Of a stretch of 64,000 nucleotides of DNA, positions 31,323 through 43,597 are shown in pieces. The DNA is from Mycobacterium sp. UM_WGJ (GTDB lineage Bacteria > Actinomycetota > Actinomycetes > Mycobacteriales > Mycobacteriaceae): NCBI RefSeq assembly GCF_000455125.1, contig NZ_AUWR01000008.1:248001-312000 (forward strand), written 5' to 3'. The notes under the pieces are model-generated. The model was given only the letters and a program-made list of their open reading frames with translations, did no database searches and was not told the origin of the DNA. How positions within the stretch are numbered: the stretch's first letter is position 1; every line of letters starts with the position of its first letter. Both the position numbers and the translations under genes were made by a program.

Positions 31323-32595
31323 CGGATCTCCTCGGTATCGGTGGCGCAGCGGAAAGGTGGGCGCCCAGCACCCGGTCGGACAGCAGTCCCAAGCAGCTCA
31401 GGTTGGGAAAACCAGGCCCCTGAGTGAGCCCGGCCAAGTTCGGCAGGAAGAGCTTCGGAGTGACGTCGGTGATGGCCAGGTCGTGCCCGATCGCTTCGGC
31501 CAGCCGGTCGCCGGAAAGCGGTCCGCCCAAGCCCAGCTCGAGCAGGTCCAAGGTGTCCTGGCCGAACAGCGATACGAACCACAACGGATCGGCGCCGGAG
31601 CCGTCGATCACCAGATCGAAACCGTGCACGGTCTCGAAATTCTCGCCGCCGCGGTTGGTGCTCAGCGTCAAACGGATTCGGCCATCGCGAGCCACCGCGT
31701 GCGCGACCCGGCCCCGCAGGTGGCGGATCCGGTCGTCGGCCAGCAGCGCGTCTTGCACCCGGGCCGAGAACACCCCACGGTCAGTGCGGGCCAATGCATC
31801 TCGACGCTCCGCCAAGGTCAGCGCGGTCCAGTCGGTGGGATCTGAGAACAGGGCGTTCTCGAAGAATCCCTCGCCACGGGTGAACAGAGTCACCTGTGGG
31901 GAGATCACGGTGATCGTCGAAACCCGGTGCCGGAAAAGCTCATTGAGCATCGATGCGGCTGTCTCACCGCCGCCGATGACGGCCACGCGCTCGGCGCTGA
32001 TCCGGTCGGCCGCAGCGCGATGCCAGAACTGCGCGATGGACAGCACCAGCGGGTTGCCGGGCAGGATCGACTTCTCGGCCTGCCCCGGGCCGGTGATCAT
32101 CACCGCGTCTGCGGCGACTGTAGTCTCCCGGGAGGCCTCCCTAGTGTGCAGCACCCAGCCTGCGCCGTTCACCCCCAGCCGCTCCACCTCGCCGGGAATC
32201 ACGTTGAGTTGCACCGCGTCGGCGACCCAGCGCAAGTACTGGCTCCACCGCAGGTGGGTGGGGGCCGGCCGGCCGCGGTCGACCCACTCGGCGAACTGGC
32301 CGGTGGCGATCAGATAGGACTGCCAGCCGTAGCGGGTCATGCGTTCGTCGAGTTCGGCGTTGCGGCCGGCCACCAGTGCCGAGCGGTACGGGAAGCCGAC
32401 GTCCTTCTCCGGGCTGGTGCCCAGCCGGTGCGCGCCGTCGGTCCAGCCGCCGGTCGCGCGCCAGTTGGCGGCGACCTCGGTGCGCTCGACGGCAACCACA
32501 TCCGGTGCGGCGACACCCATCTCGCGTAGTGCGGCGGCCTTGGCGGCCACCGCGACCGCTTTGGCCCCGGCCCCTACCACCGCAAGTGTGCTCAT
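31303..32595 (-). CDS. mbtG: MbtG, lysine N6-hydroxylase
   Basis: FAD/NADPH enzyme that hydroxylates the epsilon-nitrogen of lysine (or acylated lysine), making the hydroxamate iron ligands of mycobactin; 430 residues. FAD site [23 protein letters not shown] site [17 protein letters not shown], and C-terminal [16 protein letters not shown] start at ATG 32595 (MSTLAVVG), which overlaps the mbtF stop as ATGA; upstream codons in frame are mbtF shadow. Matches Rv2378c. Confidence 0.95.
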   Translation of the reverse strand: MSTLAVVGAGAKAVAVAAKAAALREMGVAAPDVVAVERTEVAANWRATGGWTDGAHRLGTSPEKDVGFPYRSALVAGRNAELDERMTRYGWQSYLIATGQFAEWVDRGRPAPTHLRWSQYLRWVADAVQLNVIPGEVERLGVNGAGWVLHTREASRETTVAADAVMITGPGQAEKSILPGNPLVLSIAQFWHRAAADRISAERVAVIGGGETAASMLNELFRHRVSTITVISPQVTLFTRGEGFFENALFSDPTDWTALTLAERRDALARTDRGVFSARVQDALLADDRIRHLRGRVAHAVARDGRIRLTLSTNRGGENFETVHGFDLVIDGSGADPLWFVSLFGQDTLDLLELGLGGPLSGDRLAEAIGHDLAITDVTPKLFLPNLAGLTQGPGFPNLSCLGLLSDRVLGAHLSAAPPIPRRSDEHQSL

Positions 32596-35500
32596 CGCAG
32601 TTCCTCCACCAGGTCGCCCAGGCTGTCGGTGAACAGCTCTTGCAGTTGCACGATCTCGGCGTCGCCGAGGATATCGGGCAGTGTGCGCCACTGGGTCATC
32701 AACGCCTGTCCCGCCCCGAGGTCGGCCACCGCAGCGAAGACGCTGAGCTCGTGACGTACCGCCTGACCAGGTTCGGGCACCGACGGCAGACCGGCGATCA
32801 GGTCGGGCGCCACGGCTGGCCCGCCCCCGGCACGGTCGACCCGGCCCAGGTAGTTCAGCAGCACCTGCGGCCCCGGCTGAGCCGCCAGCCGCTCGGCGGT
32901 GTCGGCACGCAGGTAGGCCAGCAGTCCGTAGTCGATTCCGCCTCCCGGGATGCCAGCAAGTGCGCCCGCCACCCCGGCCGGGTCGGCCTGGGGCACCCGC
33001 AGCGGATAAATGGCGGACAGCAATCCGGCGATGTCGGCGGTGTCGACACCGGTCACGACCTCCTCGGCACGTCCGTGGGTCTCCAAGGCCAGCAGTGGGA
33101 CCGGCCCGGCCTGTCCGCGGCGGGCCCGCCAGGCGGTGACCATCCGCGCGATCGCCGCGACCAGCAGGTCATGCATCGGAACGGGCAAGGCCGACAGCGC
33201 GGCGGTGAGCCCCGGGTCGGCGACGGTCACCGACACGGTGAGATCACTGGCGCGATCACGCGCGGGGTCGACCCGCCGAGCACCCAGATCCGGGTCGCCG
33301 CCGGCCAGCTGGGCGGCCCAGAAGTCGACGGTGTCCAGGGTCTGCGCACGTTCCTGCAGCGCCGCCGCCCAGCGCCGGTAGCCGCTGCGCTCCGGCAGCG
33401 GCTCCGCCCCGGTCAGCGCGGCGTGCAGCTCACCCAGGATCACCTGCCACGACACCGGGTCCAGTGCCAGCACGTGCCCGCATAACATCAGCACTCCCGC
33501 ACTGTCCGGCGCGCGCAGCCACACTGCGCGCAGCATGACTCCGTTCTCCGGATCCAGGCTCTCCAACAGCCGGGTGCCGTGCGCGGTGACCACCGAAAGG
33601 TCGGCCGCCGCGACCGTGACCTCGGTCAGGACGTCGACGGGCTCGATCGGGTACAGCGTCAGCTCCGCGGTGTCGAGTCGGGCACGCAACAACGGATGCG
33701 CGGCGACGATCGCGGCCAGGGCGGCCCGCAGCTGCTCGGGCGCGGTGTCGTCGGGCAGGCGAATCGCTTCGACCTGCCCCAACCGGCGCGGGTCGCCGTA
33801 CTGATAGAGCCAGCGGCCCGCCGGTAGCAGCGGAATCGGCCCGTCGGGCGCCTGCGATCCGTCGCGCTGTGCCGCTTCGCCGGCTTCGGCCATCTCGCGG
33901 TCCAAGTCGGCAGCCACGTCCCGAATCGTGTTGCAGCTCAAGATGGTCCGCGGACGCAGCGGCAGGCCTCGCCGGCGGGCCGCCCGCACCATCGACAGTG
34001 CGACGATGCTGTCCAGACCCAGCTCGCGCAGATCGGTCTCGACTCCCGGCGCCGCACCTGCCACCGCGTCGGCGCCCTCCGGGCCGGCGAACACCTCGGC
34101 AAGCAGTTCCACCAAGACCCGTTCGGTGTCGGTGGCCGCCGCTACCCCCCCGCTGACGAAGGGACCGGCGAGCTCCAGCAACACCGCGGTGTCCAGCTTT
34201 CCGTTCGCGGTCAACGGCATCGACTCCACCGCGGTGATTCGGGCAGGCATCAGGTAGGACGGCAAGCGGCTACCGATCTCGGCGCGCACCCGGGTGATGT
34301 CCACCTGCGCGCCGGTGACGAAACCGGCCAGCTGGGTGCCGGCCGGCCCCTGCACGGGAAGAACCGCCGCCGCGGTCACCCCGGGCACGGCGGCCAGCGC
34401 GGCCTCGACCTCAGCGATCTCGACCCGGTACCCGCGCACCTTGACCTGGTCGTCGGCGCGGCCGAGATAGACCAGGCGGCCATCGGTTCGGCGCCGGACC
34501 AGATCCCCGGTGCGATACATCCGGCCGCCGGCGCGAAACGGGTCGGCGACGTAGCGGGCCGCGGTCGCCCCGGCGCGGCCCAGATAGCCGCGGGTGACCT
34601 GCACTCCAGCCAGGTACAGCTCGCCGGCCACCCCATCGGGCACTTCGCGCAGGGCAGAGTCCAGTACGTGGGCGCTCATGCCGCGCACCGCTTCTCCGAT
34701 CACCGGCACATCGGTGTCGGCGACGTCGGCGACAACGGCTTCCACCGTGGTCTCGGTGGGTCCGTAGCAGTTGTGGACCGCAGTCGAGGGCGCCGCACGC
34801 AGTCGTGCCCACGTGTGCGGTGCGATCGCCTCGCCGCCGAGCGCCAGCACAGTCAGGCGGTGGTCGGAGCCGGCATCCAGCAGGCCGGCGTCGAACAGTT
34901 GGGTGAACATCGACGGTGAGGTGTCGATCATGTCCAGCCGGTGCCGGCGGATGCCGTCGATGATCGCCTCGGCGTCACGCATCTCGTCGGTGGAGAACAG
35001 ATGTACGCACTGACCACCTAGCAGACCGACCAGCGGCTGCCAGCTCGCGTCGAAACTCAGTGACCAGGCGTGCGCGACCCGTAGTGGCCGGCCCAAGCGC
35101 GCGACGGCGGGCGCGTACATGCGTTGCTGGTGGTCGGCGAAGTACGACGCCAGCGCGCGGTGGGTGCCGACAACGCCCTTGGGTTCTCCGGTGGATCCGG
35201 AGGTGAAGATCACGTAGGCGGCCGAGTCGGGGTGGATCACCACCGGAGTCGGCATCTGCACCGCGTCTTCGGCGCGCAACTCGGACAGCAGTGGGACGGT
35301 CAGTGTCAGCTTCGGGCCGGCTTGGCGCAGAATCGAGTCGATGCGCACCTCGGGCAGGCCGATGTCGACGGGAACGTAGGCCGCCCCGGCCTGCAGCACC
35401 GCCAGAATCGCAATGACCGAGTCCAGCGAGCGCGGCAGCGCTATCGCGACCCGGTCTTCTGGGCCGATCCCGCGGGCGGCCAATGTTCGTGCCAGTGCGG

Positions 35501-37007
35501 CGGATTCGGCCGCCAACTCGGCGTAGGTCAGGCTGCGGTCCTCGCCGGTGAGCGCTGGACTGTCCGGATGCGCTGCGGCGGCCGCGGCGAACAGCGCGGG
35601 CACCGAGGACTCGGGTTTGATGTGGCGGTCCGCCGGATCGGTGATGCGGCTCCGCTCGACGGGCAGCAGCACGTCCAGGTCAGCGACGCGCGGCCGCGCC
35701 GGGTCGGGAAGCTGGCGCAGCACCTGCAGCAACCGCTGCCCCAGATCGGGAACTGACAACTCCCCCAGCGCATCCGGGACCGCCTCGAGCAGCACGGTGA
35801 GCCGGCCGTCGCGGGGCGGGTAGCTGACCAGCGTCAGCGGGTAGTGCGTGAGGCTTTCCACCGTCACCGGGATGAAACGCACCCCGTCCGCAGTGGTCAC
35901 CCCGGCTGTCGCCGAGCCGATGGGCGCGTTCTCGAATACCAGCAGAGTGTCGAAGACCGCGTTGCTGCTGGCCCGCTGCACCGTCGACAGACTCAGATAG
36001 CCCAGGTCGCGCATGGCAGCGGTATCGCGTTGCAGCGCTTGACAGGTGGCGACCACCTCGGCGCGCGGCGGCGTCGACGCGGCCACCGGGACGGTGTTGA
36101 TGAACAGACCGACCATGGTCTCGACGCCGGTGAGCTGTTGCGGGCGGCCCGACACCACCGCGCCGAACGCCAGGTCGGTCCGGTCGGTGAGCCGGCCGAG
36201 CAGCACCGCCCAGGCGAACTGCAGCACCGTGTTCAGCGTCAGGCCGTGGCGGCGAGCCCACTCGGTCAGCCGCGCGGTGGCCTCGCTGTCCAGCGCGACC
36301 TCGTGGGTCTGCGGGAGCGCACTGCCCACCGCGAGCCGTTCTCCGCCGGCCAGCATGGTCGGGCCGCTCAGCGGAGCTAGGTAGTCGCGCCACCGCTGTG
36401 TCGCGGCGGCAGTGTCTTGGCTTGTCAGCCAGCCGATGTAGTCGCGGTAGGGGCGCGGGGCAGGCAGCGGGTCGACACCGCCGGCGCGGTAGATCGCCAC
36501 CATCTCGTCGAAGAACACCGCCATCGACCACCCGTCGATCAGTAGGTGGTGCACGGTGAGGATCAGCCGGTACTGCTCGGGGGCGGACCGGGCCAGCACG
36601 AAGCGCAGCAACGGTCCGCGGGCCAAGTCGAAATTCGTGGTGCGTTCGATGCGCGCAAGCTCATCGAACTCGCTTGGTGCAGCCTCAATTTCCCGCCACG
36701 GAAGAACCGCTGTCGCCGGGATGATCTGTACCGGGTGTGGCAGGTCGACGTCCCAGAACGATGCCCGCAGATTCGCATGCCGGGCCAGCATCGTCTCGGC
36801 ACTGCGGCGTAACAGCCCTGCGTCGACGGGACCGACGATGTCGATGACGAACTGCACGGTATAGACATCGATGCCGTCGACACCGCCTCCGTCATCGGTG
36901 GCGAGCTTGGCCAGCGAGAACAGTCCCTGCTGCAGCGGGGAGAGTGCCAGCACGTCCTCGATCGCCGCAGGGCGCGCAGTGCTGTGCGCAGACGCAGTCT
37001 CGGTCAC
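32592..37007 (-). CDS. mbtF: MbtF, mycobactin nonribosomal peptide synthetase
   Basis: 1471 residues, near the length of M. tuberculosis MbtF. Domains: C about 15-450 ([10 protein letters not shown], active HHLLIDGWS); A about 470-945 ([75 protein letters not shown]); T about 960-1040 with Ser in LGLDSIVAL; and a terminal C/E-like domain about 1055-1471. The terminal domain has only [12 protein letters not shown] where HHxxxDG is usual, so it is probably not a normal condensation site. It adds the last lysine-derived residue, later cyclised to the azepinone. GTG 37007 overlaps the mbtE stop as GTGA. Confidence 0.96.
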   Translation of the reverse strand: MTETASAHSTARPAAIEDVLALSPLQQGLFSLAKLATDDGGGVDGIDVYTVQFVIDIVGPVDAGLLRRSAETMLARHANLRASFWDVDLPHPVQIIPATAVLPWREIEAAPSEFDELARIERTTNFDLARGPLLRFVLARSAPEQYRLILTVHHLLIDGWSMAVFFDEMVAIYRAGGVDPLPAPRPYRDYIGWLTSQDTAAATQRWRDYLAPLSGPTMLAGGERLAVGSALPQTHEVALDSEATARLTEWARRHGLTLNTVLQFAWAVLLGRLTDRTDLAFGAVVSGRPQQLTGVETMVGLFINTVPVAASTPPRAEVVATCQALQRDTAAMRDLGYLSLSTVQRASSNAVFDTLLVFENAPIGSATAGVTTADGVRFIPVTVESLTHYPLTLVSYPPRDGRLTVLLEAVPDALGELSVPDLGQRLLQVLRQLPDPARPRVADLDVLLPVERSRITDPADRHIKPESSVPALFAAAAAAHPDSPALTGEDRSLTYAELAAESAALARTLAARGIGPEDRVAIALPRSLDSVIAILAVLQAGAAYVPVDIGLPEVRIDSILRQAGPKLTLTVPLLSELRAEDAVQMPTPVVIHPDSAAYVIFTSGSTGEPKGVVGTHRALASYFADHQQRMYAPAVARLGRPLRVAHAWSLSFDASWQPLVGLLGGQCVHLFSTDEMRDAEAIIDGIRRHRLDMIDTSPSMFTQLFDAGLLDAGSDHRLTVLALGGEAIAPHTWARLRAAPSTAVHNCYGPTETTVEAVVADVADTDVPVIGEAVRGMSAHVLDSALREVPDGVAGELYLAGVQVTRGYLGRAGATAARYVADPFRAGGRMYRTGDLVRRRTDGRLVYLGRADDQVKVRGYRVEIAEVEAALAAVPGVTAAAVLPVQGPAGTQLAGFVTGAQVDITRVRAEIGSRLPSYLMPARITAVESMPLTANGKLDTAVLLELAGPFVSGGVAAATDTERVLVELLAEVFAGPEGADAVAGAAPGVETDLRELGLDSIVALSMVRAARRRGLPLRPRTILSCNTIRDVAADLDREMAEAGEAAQRDGSQAPDGPIPLLPAGRWLYQYGDPRRLGQVEAIRLPDDTAPEQLRAALAAIVAAHPLLRARLDTAELTLYPIEPVDVLTEVTVAAADLSVVTAHGTRLLESLDPENGVMLRAVWLRAPDSAGVLMLCGHVLALDPVSWQVILGELHAALTGAEPLPERSGYRRWAAALQERAQTLDTVDFWAAQLAGGDPDLGARRVDPARDRASDLTVSVTVADPGLTAALSALPVPMHDLLVAAIARMVTAWRARRGQAGPVPLLALETHGRAEEVVTGVDTADIAGLLSAIYPLRVPQADPAGVAGALAGIPGGGIDYGLLAYLRADTAERLAAQPGPQVLLNYLGRVDRAGGGPAVAPDLIAGLPSVPEPGQAVRHELSVFAAVADLGAGQALMTQWRTLPDILGDAEIVQLQELFTDSLGDLVEELR

Positions 37008-40000
37008 GGCGAATCACCCCATGCCGCGGTCAGATCGGCCAGTGCATCGCTGCTCAGACCCGAGACGCTCATCGGCTCAAACGCCGTGTCGGCGGCTTCC
37101 GGTGTGCCACCGGCCGCGGCCGCAGCGTCGACAGCGGTGGCCAGTTCGGCGAATGTCGGGTGCTCGAAGATCATCCGCGGGTCGACGTCCAGCCCCGCCG
37201 CGCGCGCCCGCGCGGCCAGCTGCACCGACAGGATGCTGTCGCCGCCGACTTCGAAGAAGCCGTCGCTGCGCCCGATCGCCGCGACACCCAAGAGCTCGGC
37301 GCAGATTCCGACCAGGGTCTGTTCCGTGGCAGTGACCGGTGGGTCCGATTCCCCGCGGGTGGCCACCGCCGGCTGCGGCAGCGCGGGCCGATTCAGCTTC
37401 CCGGAGTCCGTCAACGGCATGGCGTCGAGCACCGTCAACGATGACGGGACCATGTAGCCCGGCAGCGTCGCGGCCACGGCCGCACGCACTGAAGCGATGA
37501 ACTCCGCCGCGTCCGAGACCGGGGCCGCAGGTACCAGGTAGCCGGCCAGGGTGCTCACACCGCGCTGCTCCCAGGTGCGGGCAGCGGCCGTCGCCACTCC
37601 CGGTGCGCCACGCAACGCGGCCTCCACCTCGGCCAGCTCCACCCGGAAGCCACGCACCTTGACCTGGTGGTCGGTGCGACCCACAAACTCCAGCACCCCG
37701 TCGTGGGTCCAACGGGCCCGGTCGCCACTGCGGTAGAGCCGATCACCGGGTTCGTCTGAGAAGGGGTTGGCGACGAAGCGGGTCGAGGTCAGTCCCGGCC
37801 GCTTCCAGTAGCCGCGGACGATCTGCGGGCCCGCGTAATAGACCTCGCCGACCACCCCCGGCGGCACCGGCTGCAACGCATCGTCGAGCAGGTAGGCCTG
37901 CGATCCGGGGGTGGGCCGGCCCAGTTTCGGGGTGGGCGGCTCCAGTTCGCCGCGCACTGCCGCACCGGAGGTCTCAGTGGCACCGAAGTTGTTGAGCAGC
38001 TGGGCATCCGGATCAAGTGCCGCGCCCAGCCGAGCCAGCAGGTCCGCCGAGACGGGTTCACCGCTGCACACCAGCCGGCGCAGGCCGCGCAGCGCGTCGG
38101 GTGCCGAATCGGCCAGCACCGAGATCAGGCTGGCCACCGCGGTCACTTGAGCCACCCGCTCGTCCACGATCAGCCGTGCCAGTGCTTCGGGGTTACGGAA
38201 TTCGTTGTCGTCGGCCAGAATCAGCGTCGCCCCGGCGGCCAACCCCGCCAGCATCTCCATGCCGCCTTCCAGGAACGTCATCGACGACTGGGCCAGCCGG
38301 ATGTCCTCGCCGGGGACCGGATAGTGGGCGATCTGCCAGTTCAGGCGTGCGCTCATCGACCGGTGGGTGCCCAACACGCCCTTGGGCACGCCAGTGGATC
38401 CGGAGGTGAACACCAGATACATCGGGGCATCGGGGTGCGGCACCGGAAGGTTCACCGCGGCAGCGTCTTTGGCCAGATCCGACTGCACGTCGGCGTCGTC
38501 CAAGCAGAGCAGCGTGACACCGTCCGGCGCGGGAATCACGTCCCGGGTGGCCTCGCTGACCAGGATCACCTTCGGCGCGACATCCTCGATCATGAATTCG
38601 AGGCGCTGACGCGGATAGCTCGGGTCCAGCGGGAAGTAGCCGGCGCCGGCCTTCATGATGCCGACCAGCGCCACCGGCAGATCCAGGTCCCGGCGCACCG
38701 ACAGACCCACCAGGGTTCCGGGCTCCACGCCGGCGGCGATCAACAGTTCGGCAAGCCGGTCGGAGCGAGAATGCAGCTGCGGGTAGCTGAGCTCGGCTCC
38801 GGCGCAACGCACGGCGACGCCGTCGAAGCTCCGGCTGGGCGCCAGCACGTCGGCGATGGTTTGCGGATCGCCCGCGGGAATCTCGGCACCGCGACTCCAC
38901 TGCTGCAGGATGCGCTCGCGTTGCTGCTCGTCGACCAGGCTGATGTCGCGCAGCGCCCGACCCGGATCGCCTGCCATGGTCGCCAGCACCCCGCCCAGCC
39001 AGTCGGCCAGTCGCTGCACGGTGGCACGCTCGTAGAGGTCGGTGCGGTAGATCAGATGTCCGTCATAGCCTTCCCCGTCGGAGTCGGCTGTGGTGAACAG
39101 ATTCACCGACAGGTCGGCGTGAGCGATGTCGAACGTCGGCATCACGGTGCGGAACACCAGGTCGCCCTCGGGTCCGGTGTCGACGACGTGGGTGACGTCG
39201 GCCGCTTCGCGGACGTGGACCACCACCTGGAACAGCGGGTTGCGCGACAGCGTGCGGACCGGGTTGAGCGCCTCTACCAGCCGGTCGAACGGCAGGTCGG
39301 CATGCGCGTAGGCACCCAGTGCGGTTTCCCGCGCCCGGGCCACCACCTGGCGCAGTGTCGGGTTTCCGGACAACCGGTTTCGCAGAACCACGATGTTGAC
39401 GAAGAACCCGACCAGGTTGTCCAGTGCGTTGTCGGTGCGTCCGGCGATCGGCACCCCGAGCGGGATGTCGTCGCCGCTGCCGGCCAAATGCAGCAGTATC
39501 GCGACCGCGGACTGCACCACCATGAACTCGGTGGCGCCGGTCTCGCGGGCCAGCGCCGCAAGCCCTGCTCGCACCTGCGGGGGGACGGTGAAGGCGACCG
39601 AGTCACCGGAGCCGTTCGCGGTGGCGGGCCGCGGAAAGTCCGGCCGCGGTCCGGTGTCGTCGGCCAGCCCGGCCAGTTGCTCGATCCAGTAGCGACGTTG
39701 CGCCTCGATCAGACCGGACTCGTCGCGCAGCAACTCGCCCTGCCAGTGCGCGAAGTCCGCGTACTGCAACGCCGGCGGCTCCCATGCCGGGGCGGAGCCG
39801 GCGGCGCGGGACCGGTAGGCGATCAGCAGGTCGGTGAAGAGCACCTCGACCGACCAGTGGTCGGCGGCGATGTGGTGCACCACCAGGGACAGCACCCGTT
39901 CGTCGCCGGGCAGGTGCAGCAGCGCCGCCCGGATCGGCCAATCCCGTTCCAGGTCGAACGCGATGCTGCGCTGCTCGTCGAGTCGGGCCCGCGTCCATGT

Positions 40001-43000
40001 TGTGACCGCACCCGGATCGGTTTCGGGGCAGTGCAGTTCGGTCACCGGCACCGCTGCGCCGGCGTTGATCACCTGATGTGGCAACCCGTCGATCTCGCGG
40101 AACGTGGTGCGCAGGCTGTCGTGGCGGCCCACCATGTCACCGATGGCGGCGGTCAGGGCGGCTGTGTCGCAGGGGCCGGTGAGCCGGGCCGTCAGCGGAA
40201 TGTTGTCGCCGGTGGCACCCGGGTCCAGTCGGTAGGCGAACCAGGTTCGCAGCTGCGACGCCGAGACCGGAAGGTTGCCGGAGCGCGGTACGGCAACCAG
40301 CGGCGGTCGACCGGCCCCGTTCTCGCCGGGTTGCGCGGCCGGCGCCCGGTCGATCGCGGCGGCCAGCCGGGCCACCGTGCTGGCCTCGAAGATCTCCCGG
40401 ATGCCGATCTCCACCTCGCAGCGGGCGCGGATCGCCGCGACCAGTTTGGTGGCCAGCAGCGAGTGACCGCCGAGGTCGAAGAACGAGTCGTCGGCACCCA
40501 CCTGGTCGCGGGAGAGCAGTTGCGCGAACAGTTGCGCCACCACGTGTTCGGTGTCGGTCTGCGGCTCCCGGTACGGGGTGCTCTCGATCGGGTGCGGGTC
40601 GGGCAGCGCGGCCCGGTCGATCTTGCCGTGCGCTGTGATCGGGATGTCGTCGACCACCACGTAGGCCGCCGGCGCCATGTATTCCGGCAATGCCGCGGCC
40701 ACGCGGGCCCGGATCCGCGGGATCTCGACGGTGTCTTCTCCGGCGCCCGGGCCGGCGGGGGTCAGGTAGGCGACCAGGCTGCGGCCCAACCCGGGAAGGT
40801 CCGAAACCACGACCACGCACTGGCCGACGCTGGGATCCACCGAGATGGCCGAGGCCACCTCGCCGAGCTCGATCCGGAAGCCGCGGACCTTGACCTGGTC
40901 GTCGGCGCGGCCGATGAATTCCAGCTCGCCGGCGGTATTGCGGCGGGCAAGATCACCGGTGCGATACAGCCGCTGGCCGGGCGTCCACGGATCGGCGACG
41001 AAACGCTCGGCGGTCAGACCGGAGCGGTCGAAGTAGCCGCGGGCCATATGTGTTCCGCCGATGTAGATCTCGCCGATCACCCCAACCGGGACCGGTTGCA
41101 GCGCGTCGTCGAGCAGCCACATGGTGGTATTGATGTTCGGGCTGCCGATCGGCACGATCCGGTTGCCCTGCGGGCCTTCCACCTTGTGTCGGGACGAGTT
41201 CACCACGGTCTCGGTGGGGCCGTAGAAGTTGTGCAGCAGGGCGTCGAAGGTGGCGTGGAACTTGTCCGCGAGTTCGCCCGGCAACGGTTCGCCACCGATC
41301 GGGATGCGCCTCAGGGTGCGCCATTGGTTCACGCCGGGCAGCGACAGGAACAGGCCGAGCAGCGACGGCACGAAGTGCATGGCGGTGACGCCTTCGCGCT
41401 GCAGCAGGTCGGTCAGGTAGCCGATGTCGCGCAGACCATCCGGGCGCGGAATCACCAGCCGGGCACCGCTTCCCAGGGTTCCGAACAGTTCACCGATCGA
41501 CACGTCGAAGCTCGGTGATGCGACCTGCAGCAGGACGTCGGTGTCGTCGATTCCGTACTCGCCGCCGAACCAGACCAGGTACTCGGTGATCGGGGCGTGG
41601 GAGACCTCGACCCCCTTGGGCAATCCTGTCGAACCCGACGTGTAGATGAGGTAGGCCAGATTCTCCGGACGCAGCGGGCGTACCCGGTCGGCGTCGGTCG
41701 GGTCGGTGTCGGGCCGGCCGGCCAGCTCGTCTTCGGTCAGCGGTTCCCGCAGCACGATCGACGGTCGAGCGTCACCGAGGATGAATTCGATGCGATCCAG
41801 CGGATACTCGGGGTCGACGGGAACGTAGGCCGCGCCGGCTTTGGCGATACCCAGGGCGGTGACCACCAGATCGGTCGAACGGCCGAACAGCACCGCGACC
41901 TTGTCTTCGGTGCCGATGCCCGCGGCGATCAGGTGGTGTGCGATCCGGTTGGCGCGCGCGTTGATCTCGGCGTAGGTGTACCGGCCGTGATCGTCGACAA
42001 CGGCGATCGCGTTCGGGGTGGCCGCGGCCCGGTCGGCCACCAGCGCGCCCAGGGTGGCCGGCGCCCCCGGTGGCGGGACGAAGTCGGGTCCGCGAGAGAT
42101 CGCGTCCAACCAGGCCCGGTCGTCATCGCCGAGCATGTCCAGCTCGCCGACGGTTGTCTGGGGCTGTGCCACGGCGGCGGACAACAGCTGCACCAAGTGG
42201 CGCAGCAACTGCTCCACCAACGCCTCGTCGAGCACGTCGTGCAGGTACTCGGCCTCGATCAGCGCGCCGTCCGGCCCGGCCTCCACCATGATTCCCAGCG
42301 GCAGCTGGGCGACCTTGCCGCGGTAATCGGCTCGGCTGCAGGTGATCCCGTCCGGCTGGAAGCCGCCCCCTTGGGCCGAGCGGAAACCGAAGCTGAGCCG
42401 AGTGAGTCGTTCCACACCCCCGTGCCGACGATCCGGGTTGAGTTCGCGCACCACCCGGTCGAGGTTGATGCCCTGGTTTCCGAACGCCCCCAGGGCAGCG
42501 TCGCGGGTGTGCGTCAGCAGTTCGCTGAATCGGGTGGCGGCGTCCACTTTCGCGCGCAGCACCACGGTGTTGCCGAAGTAACCGATGGCTCCTTCGGTGC
42601 CGGCGGTGCGGTTGAGCACCGGTGAGGCGATGAGGAAGTCATCGGTGGCCGTGTAGCGGTGGATCAGGGCGGACAGGGCCGCGGCGATCACCATGTAGGG
42701 CGTCGCGCCGTTGCTGCGGGCCAGCTCGGTTATGTCGGACATCAACTCCGCCGGCAGGGTGCGGGTACACAGTCCGGCGCGCAACGTGCTGGGTATCGCC
42801 GAGCCGTGCGGGCCGGGCAGTTCCAGCGGGTCCGGCGGGTCGGCCAGCAGGGTGCGCCAGTAGGTCAGCTCGGCGTCATGGCCCGAGCCGGCCGCAACGG
42901 TGGGGTGCGGTACGGGGGCGCGGGTGGCGAACTGATCGGGGTCGGCATAGGCGGCCGTGAGGTCGGCGAAGAAGACCGCCCAGGAGTCGTCGTCCCAGGC

Positions 43001-43597
43001 TATGTGGTGGGCCACCAGCAGCAGGATGTGTCCGTCCGGTGCGACCCGGACCAGGGTGAGTCGCAGCGGGGCATCGGAATCCAGCCGGAACGGGGTGGCG
43101 AATTCGCGCTGAGCCAGGACTTCCAGGCGCAGCGCGCGGGCCTGTTCGGCGAGGTCGGACAGGTCGTGTGTGGCAAAGCCGGGCGTGACCTCGGAGATCA
43201 CCGGGTGCGGTTCGCCCGCGTCATCGACGGAATAGACGGTGCGCAACACGGGGTGGCGCGCCGCCACCGCGGCCAGCGCGGCCCGCAATCGGGTGCCGTC
43301 CAGCGGGCCGGTGAGACGGTAGGAGACCGAAATATTGGCCAGGGCGCCGTCCGGGTCGAGCGCCTGCACGAACCACATACGGCGCTGTCCGTCGCTCATG
43401 GCCGGCGGCGCAGACCCGTTGCCCGGCCCGGACTGCGGCTCCGAAGATGCAGTGGCCAGCCCCCGTTCGGCGAGTCTGCGGCGCAGCAGTTCCAGCCGCA
43501 GCTCGTTGGCGTCGGTCGCCTGTTCGACGGTGCCCTGCGGCGATTCCAGCTTCGCCTCTCCTTCGTCGAGCCTCGCTAAACCGCCGGTGTCAGTCAT
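37004..43597 (-). CDS. mbtE: MbtE, dimodular mycobactin NRPS (C-A-T-C-A-T)
   Basis: 2197 residues from ATG 43597, which overlaps the mbtD stop by 8 bp. The N-terminus carries a 47-bp dispersed repeat in frame ([17 protein letters not shown]). Module 1: C about 67-495 ([10 protein letters not shown]), A about 515-1000 ([59 protein letters not shown]), T Ser in [11 protein letters not shown] near 1042. Module 2: C about 1109-1565 ([10 protein letters not shown]), A about 1580-2070 ([52 protein letters not shown]), T Ser in [11 protein letters not shown] near 2122. M. tuberculosis MbtE is about 1,680 residues and is not described as having two A domains. The second A domain lacks the usual Asp of FDxS. 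It activates the N-hydroxy-lysine unit and, on this layout, possibly one more acid. Confidence 0.93.
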   Translation of the reverse strand: MTDTGGLARLDEGEAKLESPQGTVEQATDANELRLELLRRRLAERGLATASSEPQSGPGNGSAPPAMSDGQRRMWFVQALDPDGALANISVSYRLTGPLDGTRLRAALAAVAARHPVLRTVYSVDDAGEPHPVISEVTPGFATHDLSDLAEQARALRLEVLAQREFATPFRLDSDAPLRLTLVRVAPDGHILLLVAHHIAWDDDSWAVFFADLTAAYADPDQFATRAPVPHPTVAAGSGHDAELTYWRTLLADPPDPLELPGPHGSAIPSTLRAGLCTRTLPAELMSDITELARSNGATPYMVIAAALSALIHRYTATDDFLIASPVLNRTAGTEGAIGYFGNTVVLRAKVDAATRFSELLTHTRDAALGAFGNQGINLDRVVRELNPDRRHGGVERLTRLSFGFRSAQGGGFQPDGITCSRADYRGKVAQLPLGIMVEAGPDGALIEAEYLHDVLDEALVEQLLRHLVQLLSAAVAQPQTTVGELDMLGDDDRAWLDAISRGPDFVPPPGAPATLGALVADRAAATPNAIAVVDDHGRYTYAEINARANRIAHHLIAAGIGTEDKVAVLFGRSTDLVVTALGIAKAGAAYVPVDPEYPLDRIEFILGDARPSIVLREPLTEDELAGRPDTDPTDADRVRPLRPENLAYLIYTSGSTGLPKGVEVSHAPITEYLVWFGGEYGIDDTDVLLQVASPSFDVSIGELFGTLGSGARLVIPRPDGLRDIGYLTDLLQREGVTAMHFVPSLLGLFLSLPGVNQWRTLRRIPIGGEPLPGELADKFHATFDALLHNFYGPTETVVNSSRHKVEGPQGNRIVPIGSPNINTTMWLLDDALQPVPVGVIGEIYIGGTHMARGYFDRSGLTAERFVADPWTPGQRLYRTGDLARRNTAGELEFIGRADDQVKVRGFRIELGEVASAISVDPSVGQCVVVVSDLPGLGRSLVAYLTPAGPGAGEDTVEIPRIRARVAAALPEYMAPAAYVVVDDIPITAHGKIDRAALPDPHPIESTPYREPQTDTEHVVAQLFAQLLSRDQVGADDSFFDLGGHSLLATKLVAAIRARCEVEIGIREIFEASTVARLAAAIDRAPAAQPGENGAGRPPLVAVPRSGNLPVSASQLRTWFAYRLDPGATGDNIPLTARLTGPCDTAALTAAIGDMVGRHDSLRTTFREIDGLPHQVINAGAAVPVTELHCPETDPGAVTTWTRARLDEQRSIAFDLERDWPIRAALLHLPGDERVLSLVVHHIAADHWSVEVLFTDLLIAYRSRAAGSAPAWEPPALQYADFAHWQGELLRDESGLIEAQRRYWIEQLAGLADDTGPRPDFPRPATANGSGDSVAFTVPPQVRAGLAALARETGATEFMVVQSAVAILLHLAGSGDDIPLGVPIAGRTDNALDNLVGFFVNIVVLRNRLSGNPTLRQVVARARETALGAYAHADLPFDRLVEALNPVRTLSRNPLFQVVVHVREAADVTHVVDTGPEGDLVFRTVMPTFDIAHADLSVNLFTTADSDGEGYDGHLIYRTDLYERATVQRLADWLGGVLATMAGDPGRALRDISLVDEQQRERILQQWSRGAEIPAGDPQTIADVLAPSRSFDGVAVRCAGAELSYPQLHSRSDRLAELLIAAGVEPGTLVGLSVRRDLDLPVALVGIMKAGAGYFPLDPSYPRQRLEFMIEDVAPKVILVSEATRDVIPAPDGVTLLCLDDADVQSDLAKDAAAVNLPVPHPDAPMYLVFTSGSTGVPKGVLGTHRSMSARLNWQIAHYPVPGEDIRLAQSSMTFLEGGMEMLAGLAAGATLILADDNEFRNPEALARLIVDERVAQVTAVASLISVLADSAPDALRGLRRLVCSGEPVSADLLARLGAALDPDAQLLNNFGATETSGAAVRGELEPPTPKLGRPTPGSQAYLLDDALQPVPPGVVGEVYYAGPQIVRGYWKRPGLTSTRFVANPFSDEPGDRLYRSGDRARWTHDGVLEFVGRTDHQVKVRGFRVELAEVEAALRGAPGVATAAARTWEQRGVSTLAGYLVPAAPVSDAAEFIASVRAAVAATLPGYMVPSSLTVLDAMPLTDSGKLNRPALPQPAVATRGESDPPVTATEQTLVGICAELLGVAAIGRSDGFFEVGGDSILSVQLAARARAAGLDVDPRMIFEHPTFAELATAVDAAAAAGGTPEAADTAFEPMSVSGLSSDALADLTAAWGDSP
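43539..43585 (-). repeat. 47-bp dispersed repeat, copy B (5' end of mbtE)
   Basis: On the reverse strand it begins GGCGGTTTAGC and ends GCTGGAATCGCC, with the same GAGAGGCGAAGCTGG core as the copies at 23978-24024 and 59140-59186. It starts 12 bases after the mbtE ATG and is read in frame as [15 protein letters not shown]. The right end is the most diverged of the three copies. Confidence 0.9.

Noticed and set aside
38147-41518. A 1123-codon open frame on the + strand opposite mbtE
   Set aside because: It is a GC-bias shadow of the NRPS gene: low-complexity Arg/Gly/Val/His sequence, no domain, and the reverse strand has clear A, T and C motifs.
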